Shown piece after piece: positions 53,494 through 62,284 of a DNA stretch of 64,000 nucleotides. Numbering within the stretch: position 1 is the first letter of the stretch; the number at the start of each line of letters is the position of its first letter. The notes under the pieces are model-generated. The model had not been told where the DNA came from, searched no databases, and was given only the letters and a program-made list of their open reading frames with translations. The position numbers and the translations under genes were made by a program. The DNA is from Aurantimicrobium photophilum (lineage in GTDB: Bacteria; Actinomycetota; Actinomycetes; Actinomycetales; Microbacteriaceae). Location: positions 1,302,001 through 1,366,000 of the forward strand of contig NZ_CP023994.1 in assembly GCF_003194085.1 (NCBI RefSeq), in the 5' to 3' direction.

Positions 53494-56400
53494 ATGGACG
53501 CCGCACTCATCACGTATCCTCCTGACTTACCTGTCAGTGAGCGTCGTGAAGAGATTCTGAATGCAATCAGGGACAACCAAGTTGTCATCATTGCTGGTGC
53601 CACCGGCTCGGGTAAAACAACCCAGATTCCCAAGATGTGCTTGGAACTGGGTCGCACCAGTATTGCTCACACCCAGCCCCGACGTATTGCAGCACGGGCC
53701 GTAGCAGAGCGCATCGCCGAAGAACTCAAGGTGGAACTGGGTGGCCTTGTCGGCTACCAAGTCCGCTTCACCGACCAGGCCAGTGCTGAAACCGAGGTCA
53801 AGGTCATGACCGACGGCATCTTGCTCAACGCCCTGCAGCGTGATCGCTTGCTGAGCGCCTATGACACGATCATCATCGACGAGGCCCATGAGCGCAGCCT
53901 CAACATTGACTTCCTCCTCGGCTATCTCAAGCAGCTTCTCCCCCAGCGTCCGGACCTCAAGCTCATCATCACCTCCGCCACCATTGACCCCGAGAGCTTC
54001 TCCACACATTTTGGTGGCGCACCCATGATTGAGGTCTCCGGAAGAACTTTCCCTATTGAGATTAGATATCGTCCACTGGTCGAAGACAAGATGTCCAGCG
54101 ATGACGTCGATGACGACGAGCTCGCAGATGAACCTAACAAGGCAACGAAAGCTCCCGAGCACTCAGCACGTGACTATCTCGACGGCATCATCTCTGCCCT
54201 CAATGAGTTAGAAAAGGAAGCTCCCGGAGATGTGCTCGTCTTTCTCTCCGGTGAGACAGAGATTCGTGATGCCCAAGAAGCCATCGAAGGTCACATCGCT
54301 GCCGGCCGGATGAAGGCCGGCACGGAAGTGCTGCCTTTATACGGTCGCCTGTCAGCCGCTGACCAGCACAAAGTCTTTGAACCCAGCAAGGTTGCAGGCT
54401 TGAGAAGACGCATCATCTTGGCCACCAACGTGGCGGAGACAAGCCTCACTGTTCCCGGCATCAAATACGTCATTGATGCCGGTACCGCTCGCATCTCCAG
54501 ATATTCACCCCGCGCCAAAGTGCAGCGCTTGCCTATCGAAGCCATCTCTCAAGCCAGTGCCAACCAGCGCTCGGGACGCTGCGGTCGCACCAGTGACGGC
54601 ATTGCCATCAGGTTGTATTCAGAAGAAGACTTTGAGCGCCGCCCAGAATTCACCGACCCCGAAATCTTGCGCACCAACCTCGCGTCGGTGATTCTGCAGG
54701 CGGCGTCTCTGGGCTTGGGCGACATTGCAGCCTTCCCCTTCCTACAAACGCCAGATTCACGTGGCGTGAAGGACGGCCTGGACCTCCTCAAAGAACTCGG
54801 CGCTATCCAGAACAACACGGGAGCAACCAAACTCACCAAGGTCGGTCACGACCTTTCCCGCATTCCTATTGAGCCCCGCTTTGCGCGGATGGTATTGGAA
54901 TCCCGGCATCACGGTGTCACCCGTGAAGTCATGGCCATTGTGGCGGGGCTCACAGTTCAAGACCCTAGGGAACGCCCGCTAGAGAAGCGCCCACAAGCAG
55001 ATCTCTCCCACGCAAGATTCACCGACCCCACCAGTGACTTCCTGTCCTTGCTCAACCTTTGGAACTACCTCGAAGAAAAGCAGAAAGAACTCTCCTCGAG
55101 CGCCTTCCGCAGGATGTGCAAAGCAGAGTTCTTGAACTATCTGCGCGTGCGTGAATGGAATGACGTCTACCGCCAGCTCAAGACGTTGACTAAGCCATTG
55201 GGTCTGAGCTTGGGTGAACCCAAGATTGACCCCGACGGCATTCACAAGTCCCTGCTCTCAGGACTTCTTTCCCACATTGGCCTCAAACAGGTCAGTGACA
55301 ACAAACTCGGTGACAAGCGAGGGGCCAACAACAGCCCCCGCAAACAACAGCATGAGTTCATGGGTGCCAGAAACCAGAAGTTTGTCATCTTCCCTGGCTC
55401 TGCTCTCGCTAAGAAACCACCCGCAGCAGTGATGAGTGCGGAGCTGGTGGAAACCAGCAGACTTTTTGCCAGAACCAACGCTGCCATTGATCCGGGTTGG
55501 GCAGAAAAACTCGCAGGAGACCTCTGCAAGCGCAGCTATAGCGAACCACACTGGGAGAAGAACCAGGGTGCAGTCGTCGCGTATGAGCGCGTGACGTTAT
55601 TCGGTGTCACTCTCGTTGCCCACCGACGAATGCAGTATTCACGAATAGATTTAGAGCTCTGCCGAGAACTCTTTATTCGCCATGCGCTGGTGGATGGCGA
55701 ATGGGACTCCAAGCAAGCATTCGACCGCAGCAACCGTGCCTTGCGAAGACAACTCGAAGAACTCGAAGAGCGCTCAAGAAGACGTGACATCTTGGCAGAC
55801 GACGAAGTCGTCTTCGCCTTCTATGACCAGCGCATCCCTGCAGATGTCTTCTCCACCAGAACCTTTGAAGGTTGGTGGAAAAAGGAGCGCAGCACCAACC
55901 CTGACTTCCTCACCATGCAACGTGCAGACCTGTTAGAAGAAACAGAAGCAGAACACGACGAGAACGAGTTCCCGTCTGAGTGGTTCTATGGCGATCAACG
56001 CCTCAAGCTCAAATACAGATTTGAACCCGGACGTGAAGACGACGGCGTCACGGTTGAGATTCCCTTGCCACTACTAGCCAGGCTCGAACCAGAAGCCTTC
56101 GAGTGGCTTGTTCCTGGTCTTCGCCTCGAGCTCATTACTGGCCTCATCAAAACCCTGCCCAAGAACATTAGAAGACAAGTAGTCCCGGCAGCGGACTGGG
56201 CAGCCAAAGCAGCTTCAACCTTGCCCGAACAACCAGAAGGCAAACTCCTGGTTGCAGTTGCCAAAGCCCTCCAAAGCCTCAGTGGAGCACTGGTTTCAGC
56301 ACAAGACTTTGACTCAGACCGCCTCCCAGATCACTTGCGCATGACCTATCGGGTTATTGGCAACACAGGCAAGAACTTGGGCACCGACAAAAACTTAAGC

Positions 56401-57351
56401 AAACTACAGCGAGGCCTAGCAGAGCGCAGCAGAGATGCCGTTGCCGAGGTTGCTGAGCGAGTTACTTCCCCACTAGAACGTGACGGTCTCACCAGCTGGG
56501 ACTTTGATAAACTCCCTCGAACAGTTGATGCCCAGCACGGTGGCAACACCGTGCGTGCATACCCTGCACTTGTTGTGACAAACTCAGGAACAGCTAAGCA
56601 AGAAGTCAACATCAGACTCCTAGCCACCGAAGCAGACCAGAAGCGTGAACACCCTCAAGGCACCAGAGCATTAGTTGTTGCCGCAATTCCTTCACCTGCG
56701 AAATATGTGCAAGAACACCTCACTGCGGCAGAGAAACTGATCCTCACCCAAAGCCCTTACCCCAGTTTGAATGCTCTGATCGCAGATGCCATTGCAGCAA
56801 GCGTGGATAGCGTCCTTTTCTCTATGCGCGAAGACGGCATGATTTTCCAGAAGGCAGAGTTCGAAACCCTCAGGGACCGCGTCCAAGGCGCCATTATGGA
56901 CAACATCTTTGATGCTGTCTCCCTCACCGCACGTATCTTGAGTGCAGCTAAGGAAGCACAGAAAGCCATGGCAAGTGCAAACCCAATGTCTTTCCTTGCC
57001 CAGCTCACACAAGAGAAAGCTCACCTTGAGCAACTACTGCAACCAGGGTTCATCTCTGAAGCTGGCCTCAACAGACTCCCCCGCATCTTGATCTATGTCA
57101 GAGCAATCACCATGCGGATAACAAAAATGCTCGAAGATGCAGGAAGAGATAGAACAGCATCTGTGGAACTCGATCAAGCACTGAACATGTTCGAAGCTGC
57201 AGGAGGGAAGATTCCCCTTGCCCCGCACTCACCAGAGAAACTTGTGAAAGTCAGATGGATGATTGAAGAGTTCCGAGTGAGCATGTTTGCGCAGTCATTA
57301 GGGACTGCAGAGCCCATCTCGCTCCAGAGGATTAAGAAAGTCTTGGCATAA
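53494..57351 (+). CDS. hrpA: ATP-dependent RNA helicase HrpA
   Basis: Large DEAH-box helicase of 1285 residues. Walker A GATGSGKTT, QPRRIAARAVAERIA, DEAHERSLNIDFLLG, SATIDPESFS, ATNVAETSLTVPGI and QRSGRCGR are present in order, followed by the helicase-associated and OB-fold domains and the long C-terminal HrpA-specific DUF3418 region. Length is canonical. The later part uses AGA/AGG arginine codons noticeably often. GGAAGAAG precedes the ATG. It ends in a strong shared terminator. Confidence 0.95.
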   Translation: MDAALITYPPDLPVSERREEILNAIRDNQVVIIAGATGSGKTTQIPKMCLELGRTSIAHTQPRRIAARAVAERIAEELKVELGGLVGYQVRFTDQASAETEVKVMTDGILLNALQRDRLLSAYDTIIIDEAHERSLNIDFLLGYLKQLLPQRPDLKLIITSATIDPESFSTHFGGAPMIEVSGRTFPIEIRYRPLVEDKMSSDDVDDDELADEPNKATKAPEHSARDYLDGIISALNELEKEAPGDVLVFLSGETEIRDAQEAIEGHIAAGRMKAGTEVLPLYGRLSAADQHKVFEPSKVAGLRRRIILATNVAETSLTVPGIKYVIDAGTARISRYSPRAKVQRLPIEAISQASANQRSGRCGRTSDGIAIRLYSEEDFERRPEFTDPEILRTNLASVILQAASLGLGDIAAFPFLQTPDSRGVKDGLDLLKELGAIQNNTGATKLTKVGHDLSRIPIEPRFARMVLESRHHGVTREVMAIVAGLTVQDPRERPLEKRPQADLSHARFTDPTSDFLSLLNLWNYLEEKQKELSSSAFRRMCKAEFLNYLRVREWNDVYRQLKTLTKPLGLSLGEPKIDPDGIHKSLLSGLLSHIGLKQVSDNKLGDKRGANNSPRKQQHEFMGARNQKFVIFPGSALAKKPPAAVMSAELVETSRLFARTNAAIDPGWAEKLAGDLCKRSYSEPHWEKNQGAVVAYERVTLFGVTLVAHRRMQYSRIDLELCRELFIRHALVDGEWDSKQAFDRSNRALRRQLEELEERSRRRDILADDEVVFAFYDQRIPADVFSTRTFEGWWKKERSTNPDFLTMQRADLLEETEAEHDENEFPSEWFYGDQRLKLKYRFEPGREDDGVTVEIPLPLLARLEPEAFEWLVPGLRLELITGLIKTLPKNIRRQVVPAADWAAKAASTLPEQPEGKLLVAVAKALQSLSGALVSAQDFDSDRLPDHLRMTYRVIGNTGKNLGTDKNLSKLQRGLAERSRDAVAEVAERVTSPLERDGLTSWDFDKLPRTVDAQHGGNTVRAYPALVVTNSGTAKQEVNIRLLATEADQKREHPQGTRALVVAAIPSPAKYVQEHLTAAEKLILTQSPYPSLNALIADAIAASVDSVLFSMREDGMIFQKAEFETLRDRVQGAIMDNIFDAVSLTARILSAAKEAQKAMASANPMSFLAQLTQEKAHLEQLLQPGFISEAGLNRLPRILIYVRAITMRITKMLEDAGRDRTASVELDQALNMFEAAGGKIPLAPHSPEKLVKVRWMIEEFRVSMFAQSLGTAEPISLQRIKKVLA

Positions 57352-57355
57352 ACAA

Positions 57356-57387
57356 AGAACACCCCAGCCAAAAGGCTGGGGTGTTCT
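57356..57387. terminator. Bidirectional intrinsic terminator between hrpA and the surface-protein gene
   Basis: Perfect 14-bp stem agaacaccccagcc/ggctggggtgttct with an AAAA loop, starting 5 nt after the hrpA stop and ending 13 nt before the stop of the convergent gene. Only short T-tracts flank it, but the stem is very stable. Confidence 0.85.
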
Positions 57388-57399
57388 GAGGTTTACCGC

Positions 57400-58230
57400 T
57401 TAGTTGCTGCGCTTGCGGCGAGCAATCATGAAGAGCTCTGCGCCAATAATTGCCAGTGATAGTCCGCCCACAAGTAGGGAGATTCCAGTTGCGCTGCTAA
57501 TGCCCGTGTTGGCAAGGGTTGCCGTCCACTGTGCATAGAGGGTTGTATTAGCTGTAAAGGGGAAACTTGCACCATCAGCGTAGGCGGTTCCTGAACCGTC
57601 TACAGCCGTGTTCCATCCGGCAAATACGTAACCGGAACGGGAGTAGCCATTTGTTGTCAAAGCAGCCGCACTACTTGATGACTGTGTAGCAGTTGAACCA
57701 GTTCCACCGTTTGCGTTGAAAGTTACCGTTTTCGCACTACTTGCACCGACACTCACAGTCGAAGTATCAACGACAGTTGCACCATTCTGAAAGCTGAGAA
57801 TAAAGTCGGTGGCTGCGCCAACATTCAAGGCTCCGGCTGCAATGGTGATCGTCACCGTGGTGCCACTTGTAATTGGGTTCAAGTTGTTACTTGTATATAA
57901 ATCCAACACAAAAGGTGAAACTCCATAACGACAAAATGTCGCAGTAAAACCCGAAACCTGGACCGGCGCTACGCAGGGAGTGCTCGCAGGGGACATGGTT
58001 TGTGTCCACGACCAGTCACTCGGAATTGTTACGTTTGCCCCATCAGATCCTGTAGGGGTTGTCATGCTAATGACGATGGGATTTGGGTTTGTTTGACCTT
58101 GAACTAAACCTGAAGTAGTGACGCTAGGTGAGGTAATTGGTGCCGCCTGGGCAGGTGCAGCAACACCAGCAACTACAAGCCCAGCGGCAAAAATGAAGGC
58201 GCCAAGCGCCTTGAGGGAGAAATTCTTCAT
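57400..58230 (-). CDS. LAxTG-anchored surface protein with a Listeria-Bacteroides (Flg_new) repeat
   Basis: 276-residue exported protein: signal peptide (1-29, APAQA end), a Thr/Val/Pro-rich beta-sandwich-like domain with one likely disulfide (TPCVAP, TFCRYG), one InlB B-repeat/Flg_new unit (TVTFNANGGTGSTATQ ... YVFAGWNTAVDGSG ... TTLYAQW), then LANTG at 239-243, a hydrophobic helix and a basic end RRKRSN. This is a sortase substrate with the LAxTG variant typical of class E sortases in high-GC Gram-positives. No sortase is encoded in the window. An adhesin-like role is inference. Confidence 0.83.
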   Translation of the reverse strand: MKNFSLKALGAFIFAAGLVVAGVAAPAQAAPITSPSVTTSGLVQGQTNPNPIVISMTTPTGSDGANVTIPSDWSWTQTMSPASTPCVAPVQVSGFTATFCRYGVSPFVLDLYTSNNLNPITSGTTVTITIAAGALNVGAATDFILSFQNGATVVDTSTVSVGASSAKTVTFNANGGTGSTATQSSSSAAALTTNGYSRSGYVFAGWNTAVDGSGTAYADGASFPFTANTTLYAQWTATLANTGISSATGISLLVGGLSLAIIGAELFMIARRKRSN

Positions 58231-58282
58231 ACCAATAGTTTAGACGGAAGTTATACACCTTTTATACATTTGGGGCACAGAA

Positions 58283-58312
58283 AAGGGCCCTCCTGTAATC
58301 AGGAGAGCCCTT
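58283..58312 (-). terminator. Intrinsic terminator after nrdB
   Basis: Stem AAGGGC-C-CTCCTG / CAGGAG-A-GCCCTT with one mismatch and a 4-nt loop. On the minus strand it is followed by TTTCTG. It lies 25 nt past the nrdB stop. Confidence 0.8.
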
Positions 58313-58337
58313 AACTCTGTTCGAGTGTGAGGTGTGA

Positions 58338-59318
58338 CTAGGCAGTCGCACCGTTCGACTCGTAGCTGGTGTTGGTCGACTCGAAGAAGTTGACCAACTG
58401 CAGAGTGTCGTTGGCGGTAGCCATCCACTTTGCAGGGTTCGAGACCTTGTACTCTGCTTCGAAGCCGAGCTCCTCGAGACGACGGTCAGCCAAGTACTTC
58501 ACGTACTGGTTGATGTAGTTCGAGTTCAGGCCCAGGATGCCGTTGGGGAGAAGGTCGCGGTTGTATTCCGACTCCATCTCGACTGCATCGAGAATCATCT
58601 GCTTGATTTCTGCTGCGAACTCTTCGGTCTGCAGGTCTGGGTTTTCTTCCAGAACGGTGAGGATCAAGTTGATACCGAACTTGAGGTGAAGCGACTCGTC
58701 GCGAACAACCCAGTCCATGAGAGATCCGAAGTTACGCAGCAGGTTGCGCTGGCGGAAGCTGAGGGCAACCATGAAGCCTGAGTAGAACCAGATGCCCTCG
58801 AGGATGACGTTGTAGGCAACGAGGTTGCGAACGAAGTCCTTCTTGCCCTCGGTGGTGGTGATGTCGAGGGTCTGCTCAGTCATGCGCTTGATGAAGCCCA
58901 CTTCGAACTCTTCCTTGCGAGCCATGGAAGGCACCTTGACGTGAGAGCTGTAAGCAACCTCACGGTCAATGGGGAAGGTTTCGAGGACGTACTCGAAGCT
59001 CATGCAGTGGTTTGCTTCTTCCCACATCTGCTTTGCGAGGTAGAGGTGAGCCTCAGGAGCGTTCACGTAGGGGTATACGCCAAAGGCGAGTGCCTTGTTC
59101 ACGAGAAGCTCGTTGGGATTGAAGTAGCTCATCAAGAAGGTGATGGCGTGACGTTCTTCGTCACTCATCTTCTTGAAGTCAGCGATGTCTTCGCCGAGCT
59201 GGATTTCGTTGGGGAACCAGGTGTTAGCTACAGCCTGGTCGTAGAGGTCCATTGCCCACTTGTACTTGACAGGCTTGAGCATGAGTCCTTCTTGAACTCC
59301 GGTACCGAGAATACCCAT
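58338..59318 (-). CDS. nrdB: Ribonucleotide reductase beta subunit, class Ic-like (no radical Tyr)
   Basis: R2 subunit of class I ribonucleotide reductase, 326 residues. Metal ligands read Glu70, Glu101, His104, Glu174, Glu208 and His211 (segments NPNELLV, WEEANH, LEGIWFY, RDESLH). The residue where class Ia/Ib enzymes carry the radical Tyr is Phe108 (HCMSFEYV), and the first ligand is Glu rather than Asp. The spacing equals that of the Chlamydia trachomatis enzyme (Glu89, Glu120, His123, Phe127, Glu193, Glu227, His230). A Mn/Fe cofactor is therefore expected. AAAGGAG precedes the ATG. The C-terminal tail is intact for alpha-subunit docking. Confidence 0.92.
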   Translation of the reverse strand: MGILGTGVQEGLMLKPVKYKWAMDLYDQAVANTWFPNEIQLGEDIADFKKMSDEERHAITFLMSYFNPNELLVNKALAFGVYPYVNAPEAHLYLAKQMWEEANHCMSFEYVLETFPIDREVAYSSHVKVPSMARKEEFEVGFIKRMTEQTLDITTTEGKKDFVRNLVAYNVILEGIWFYSGFMVALSFRQRNLLRNFGSLMDWVVRDESLHLKFGINLILTVLEENPDLQTEEFAAEIKQMILDAVEMESEYNRDLLPNGILGLNSNYINQYVKYLADRRLEELGFEAEYKVSNPAKWMATANDTLQLVNFFESTNTSYESNGATA

Positions 59319-59464
59319 GGTGTTTCTCCTTTTAGTCGTCTAAATATGTGTGGTGATCTGTTGTTTCCCGCGGGGGTTGATCCTGGTGGATCAGTGGGGT
59401 GCGGCGGGGTTATTACAGATGGTGCAGGTGTTGCAGGGGTGTCTGTGGATCAGGGTGGTCCTGC

Positions 59465-59545
59465 CTACTGGCAGGAGTCACACTGAAGTTCATCCATGGG
59501 GTCGACGGGAACGACGTACTCGTCTACTGAAGTGGTGTAGTTCAT
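59465..59545 (-). CDS. 26-codon ORF carrying the NrdA C-terminal redox tail (CxxC)
   Basis: Short ORF starting MNYTTSVDEY and ending MDELQCDSCQ, too small for routine gene calling. Its ATG overlaps the nrdA stop as TAATG, in the -1 frame relative to nrdA, and GGGAGG stands 9 nt upstream. The ending, a Cys-x-x-Cys two residues from the terminus after an acidic stretch, is what normally forms the swinging redox tail of class I alpha subunits. The nrdA frame lacks it. It may be translated as a separate peptide by coupling, fused to NrdA by -1 frameshifting, or be split by a recent mutation or sequence error. Confidence 0.6.
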   Translation of the reverse strand: MNYTTSVDEYVVPVDPMDELQCDSCQ

Positions 59546-62046
59546 TAGTTGCCACCTCCCGAGCCGAATCCGAAGCCCTTACGAGCTGGAGCTGCTACTG
59601 CTGGTTCTGCCTCAGCTACTGCTGAAACAGCGTGAGGTTCTGGGTTGGAACCCGAGCCACTGCCGAAGCCGAAGCCCTTCTTGGGTGCGCCCGAACCACC
59701 AGCGTTGATGTCTTCCGACTTGTTCACCTTCACAGTGGACTGCTCAGCAGTGTGACGTGGCTTCATGTGTAAGTAGTAGGTGGTCTTCACGCCACGGTTC
59801 CATGCTTCGGAGTAGATCTCCATCATTTCGCCGAGGTCGCGAGTTTCCAGGTACATGTTGCGGCTAATGGCCTGGTCAATCCACTTCTGTGCACGCGCGG
59901 CAACTTCAATGAAGGAGAAGGGCGAGAGCTGGAAGCTGGTCTTGTAAACAGCCTTGATGTGGTCAGGAATCTGAGGCAGGTTCTGAACGTCACCCTGGCT
60001 ACGCAGCAGGTCTTCACGGACGGTCTCCCAGAGACCGAGCTCCTGCAGGTCAGCAACGAGGTTGCGGTTGACCTCAAGGAACTTACCCGAGCTCGTTGCA
60101 CGGCTGAAGATCTGTGAGAACTGTGGGTCCAGACCAGGAGTGGTTCCAGCAACAAGACCGATGGAGGCAGTTGGGGCGATAGCCATCAGAGTGGCGTTGC
60201 GGACACCGTTCTTGACCTTGGCGCGCAGAGCATCCCAGTCGAGGGTGGTGTTGCGGTTGACAGTGATGGGGACACCACGGTCTGCCTCGGTCAGGTCAAT
60301 GCTGTCGAAGGGCACGAGACCCTGTGACCAACGGCTGCCTTCGAAGTTGGAGTAAGCACCACGCTCTTGAGCAAGCTCTGCCGACGCCTCGATGGCTGCG
60401 TAGGAGATGTGCTCGGTGATGACATCGATGAGGTCATATGCCTCTTCGGACTCGTAGGAGTAGCCCAAGCGCTCCACAATGTCGGTGAAGCCCATCAGGC
60501 CCAGACCGATTGCACGGTTCTCCTTGTTGGAGAAGTCAGCTTCCTGAACCGAAGAACGGGTGATGTCGATCAAGTTGTCGAGCTGGCGAACAGCGAGCTT
60601 GGCGCTTTCTGCAAGCTTGGCGTAGTCAACCTTGTTGTCGTCAGTGAGGTGACGAGAGAGGTTGATTGAAGCCAGGTTACATACCGAGACGTTGTCCTCG
60701 TCCTGAGGCAATGTGATTTCGGTGCAGAGGTTCGAAGAGTGGATGGTGCCGGTGTTGTTGTTGAGGGCACGCAGGTTGATGGTGTCCTTCCAGGTCAACC
60801 AGGGGTGGCTGGTGGACTGGAGGGAAATCAGGATCTGCTTGAACTGCTCGCGGGCACCAATCTTCTTGTAGAGGTTGATGCGGCCAGCTTCTGCCTCAGC
60901 TACGTAGTGGCTGTAGCGCTCAGAGAATGCCCTGCCGTAGAGCTCGTTGAGGTCGGTGACCTCGAGGGGGTCAAAGAGGTACCAGTCTTCATCGTTCTGG
61001 ACACGCTTCATAAACTCATCGGAGATCCAGACAGCAGTGTTGGCGGTACGGGTACGACGGTAGGGGTCACCAGAGTTCTGACGCAGGTCAAGGAACTCGG
61101 GGAAGTCCATGTGCCAGTTCTCCATGTAGAAGCACATTGCACCGAACTTCTTGCCTCCACGGCTCACTGCACGAAGGATCGAGTCCAGGGTGTGCATGAA
61201 GGGGATTGGCCCCGTCGAGGTGGTGTTGTTCGAGCGGATAGGTGAACCCTGTGCGCGAAGCTTGGTTACCGAGAGACCGATACCACCGGTTCCCTTGGTC
61301 AGCCACATCACATCGCGAGTGGTCTTCGCGATGTGCTCCATGTCGTCCTGCATTTCGAGAACGAAGCAGTTGGCGAGCTGTGGGTAGATGGTTCCGGCGT
61401 TAACCAGGGTTGAACCTGCTGCGAGGTACTCGAGCTGGCTCATCTTGTTGTAGAACTTGATCGCGTGCTCGGTGGGGTTCTTCTCATTCAAAGACAGACC
61501 CATGGAGATACGCATCCAGAAGTACTGAGGAACCTCAAGTGGGTCACCGTTGCGGCCCTTGATGGCGTAACGGTTGTTGAGGGTAACAACACCGATGTAC
61601 TTGAGCAGGTCATCGTGGCTGGGGTCAATCTCAGCAGCAAGAGCATCGAGGTCGAAGAGTTCGGTCAGGCGTGGGTCGAGCAGACCTTCCTCAACGCCGC
61701 GCTTCATGTTCTCAGCGAAGTGTTCGCGGTGCAGCTTCCTCAGCTGTTCTGGGGTAGAGAAGTCACCCAGTACGCGCTTGTAGATGGTCTTGAGCAGAAG
61801 ACGAGCAGCAACAACGTCGAATGCAGGGTCATCCTTGACGTTCTGCAGTGCAACCTGGATAACTGCTTCATCCAGCTGCTGGGTGGTAATCCCGTCAAAC
61901 AGCGTGATTTCGAGCTCGGTGGCAATCTGGGTCACCCACGCAATGTTGTCGTGGAGGCCATGTGTTGCCTCTTCGATCGCCATGTTGATCTTGTTGGCGT
62001 CATACTGCTCGCGCTGTCCGTTGCGCTTTACGACGGTGATTGCCAC
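59545..62046 (-). CDS. nrdA: Ribonucleotide reductase alpha subunit (class I, NrdA-like)
   Basis: Catalytic large subunit reducing ribonucleoside diphosphates. An N-terminal ATP-cone (VVKRNGQREQYDANKINMAIEEA) is followed by the ten-stranded barrel with catalytic cysteines in LANCFVLEM, SSNLCTEITLP and VSVCNLASINLS, and the Tyr pair region near KAVYKTSFQLSPFSFIEVAA. The C-terminal linker contains two KGFGFGSG repeats and stops at GSGGGN without the usual CxxC. GTG 62046 is chosen: GAGGAA upstream, family similarity from VAITVVKRNG, and NrdR boxes upstream. The frame itself is open to 62244, and an ATG at 62184 also has a fair ribosome site. Confidence 0.93.
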   Translation of the reverse strand: MAITVVKRNGQREQYDANKINMAIEEATHGLHDNIAWVTQIATELEITLFDGITTQQLDEAVIQVALQNVKDDPAFDVVAARLLLKTIYKRVLGDFSTPEQLRKLHREHFAENMKRGVEEGLLDPRLTELFDLDALAAEIDPSHDDLLKYIGVVTLNNRYAIKGRNGDPLEVPQYFWMRISMGLSLNEKNPTEHAIKFYNKMSQLEYLAAGSTLVNAGTIYPQLANCFVLEMQDDMEHIAKTTRDVMWLTKGTGGIGLSVTKLRAQGSPIRSNNTTSTGPIPFMHTLDSILRAVSRGGKKFGAMCFYMENWHMDFPEFLDLRQNSGDPYRRTRTANTAVWISDEFMKRVQNDEDWYLFDPLEVTDLNELYGRAFSERYSHYVAEAEAGRINLYKKIGAREQFKQILISLQSTSHPWLTWKDTINLRALNNNTGTIHSSNLCTEITLPQDEDNVSVCNLASINLSRHLTDDNKVDYAKLAESAKLAVRQLDNLIDITRSSVQEADFSNKENRAIGLGLMGFTDIVERLGYSYESEEAYDLIDVITEHISYAAIEASAELAQERGAYSNFEGSRWSQGLVPFDSIDLTEADRGVPITVNRNTTLDWDALRAKVKNGVRNATLMAIAPTASIGLVAGTTPGLDPQFSQIFSRATSSGKFLEVNRNLVADLQELGLWETVREDLLRSQGDVQNLPQIPDHIKAVYKTSFQLSPFSFIEVAARAQKWIDQAISRNMYLETRDLGEMMEIYSEAWNRGVKTTYYLHMKPRHTAEQSTVKVNKSEDINAGGSGAPKKGFGFGSGSGSNPEPHAVSAVAEAEPAVAAPARKGFGFGSGGGN

Positions 62047-62090
62047 GTCTGTTGTCTCTTCCTCGTGATTGATCTGCTCTTGGTGCTTGA

Positions 62091-62138
62091 CCACTATATA
62101 AGGGGTTGGGGGTGAAATTGAATCCCTAGATGTTGTGG
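62091..62138 (-). promoter_or_regulatory. Two NrdR-like boxes in the nrdA promoter
   Basis: ccactatataaggggt (62091-62106) and tccctagatgttgtgg (62123-62138) match the 16-bp NrdR box (acaCwAtATaTwgTgt) at about 12 and 11 positions and start exactly 32 bp apart, three helical turns, the standard tandem spacing. The first overlaps a -10-like TATAGT on the minus strand. NrdR would repress the operon when dATP/ATP is ample. Confidence 0.65.
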
Positions 62139-62154
62139 GCGTGTCATCCCCAGT

Positions 62155-62163
62155 TGTGGATAA
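62155..62163 (-). promoter_or_regulatory. Perfect DnaA box upstream of nrdA
   Basis: TTATCCACA on the minus strand (plus-strand tgtggataa), the exact consensus, 17 bp upstream of the distal NrdR-like box. DnaA control of nrdAB is known in E. coli; here it is inferred from the match and position. Confidence 0.6.
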
Positions 62164-62284
62164 CTTTTCCTCATTTATGCACATATCAACACCTCTTTTT
62201 GCTCTATTTGCGTAGAAATACATCTTCCGAGCACCCACGGACACTCAGGCGCCCACAAAATAGCCCAGCTAGAGTGGAGAGGTT

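Noticed and set aside
62047-62244. N-terminal extension of nrdA to 62244 (or to ATG 62184)
   Set aside because: The extension has no similarity to the ATP-cone family and contains both NrdR-like boxes and the DnaA box, so it is better read as promoter and leader.
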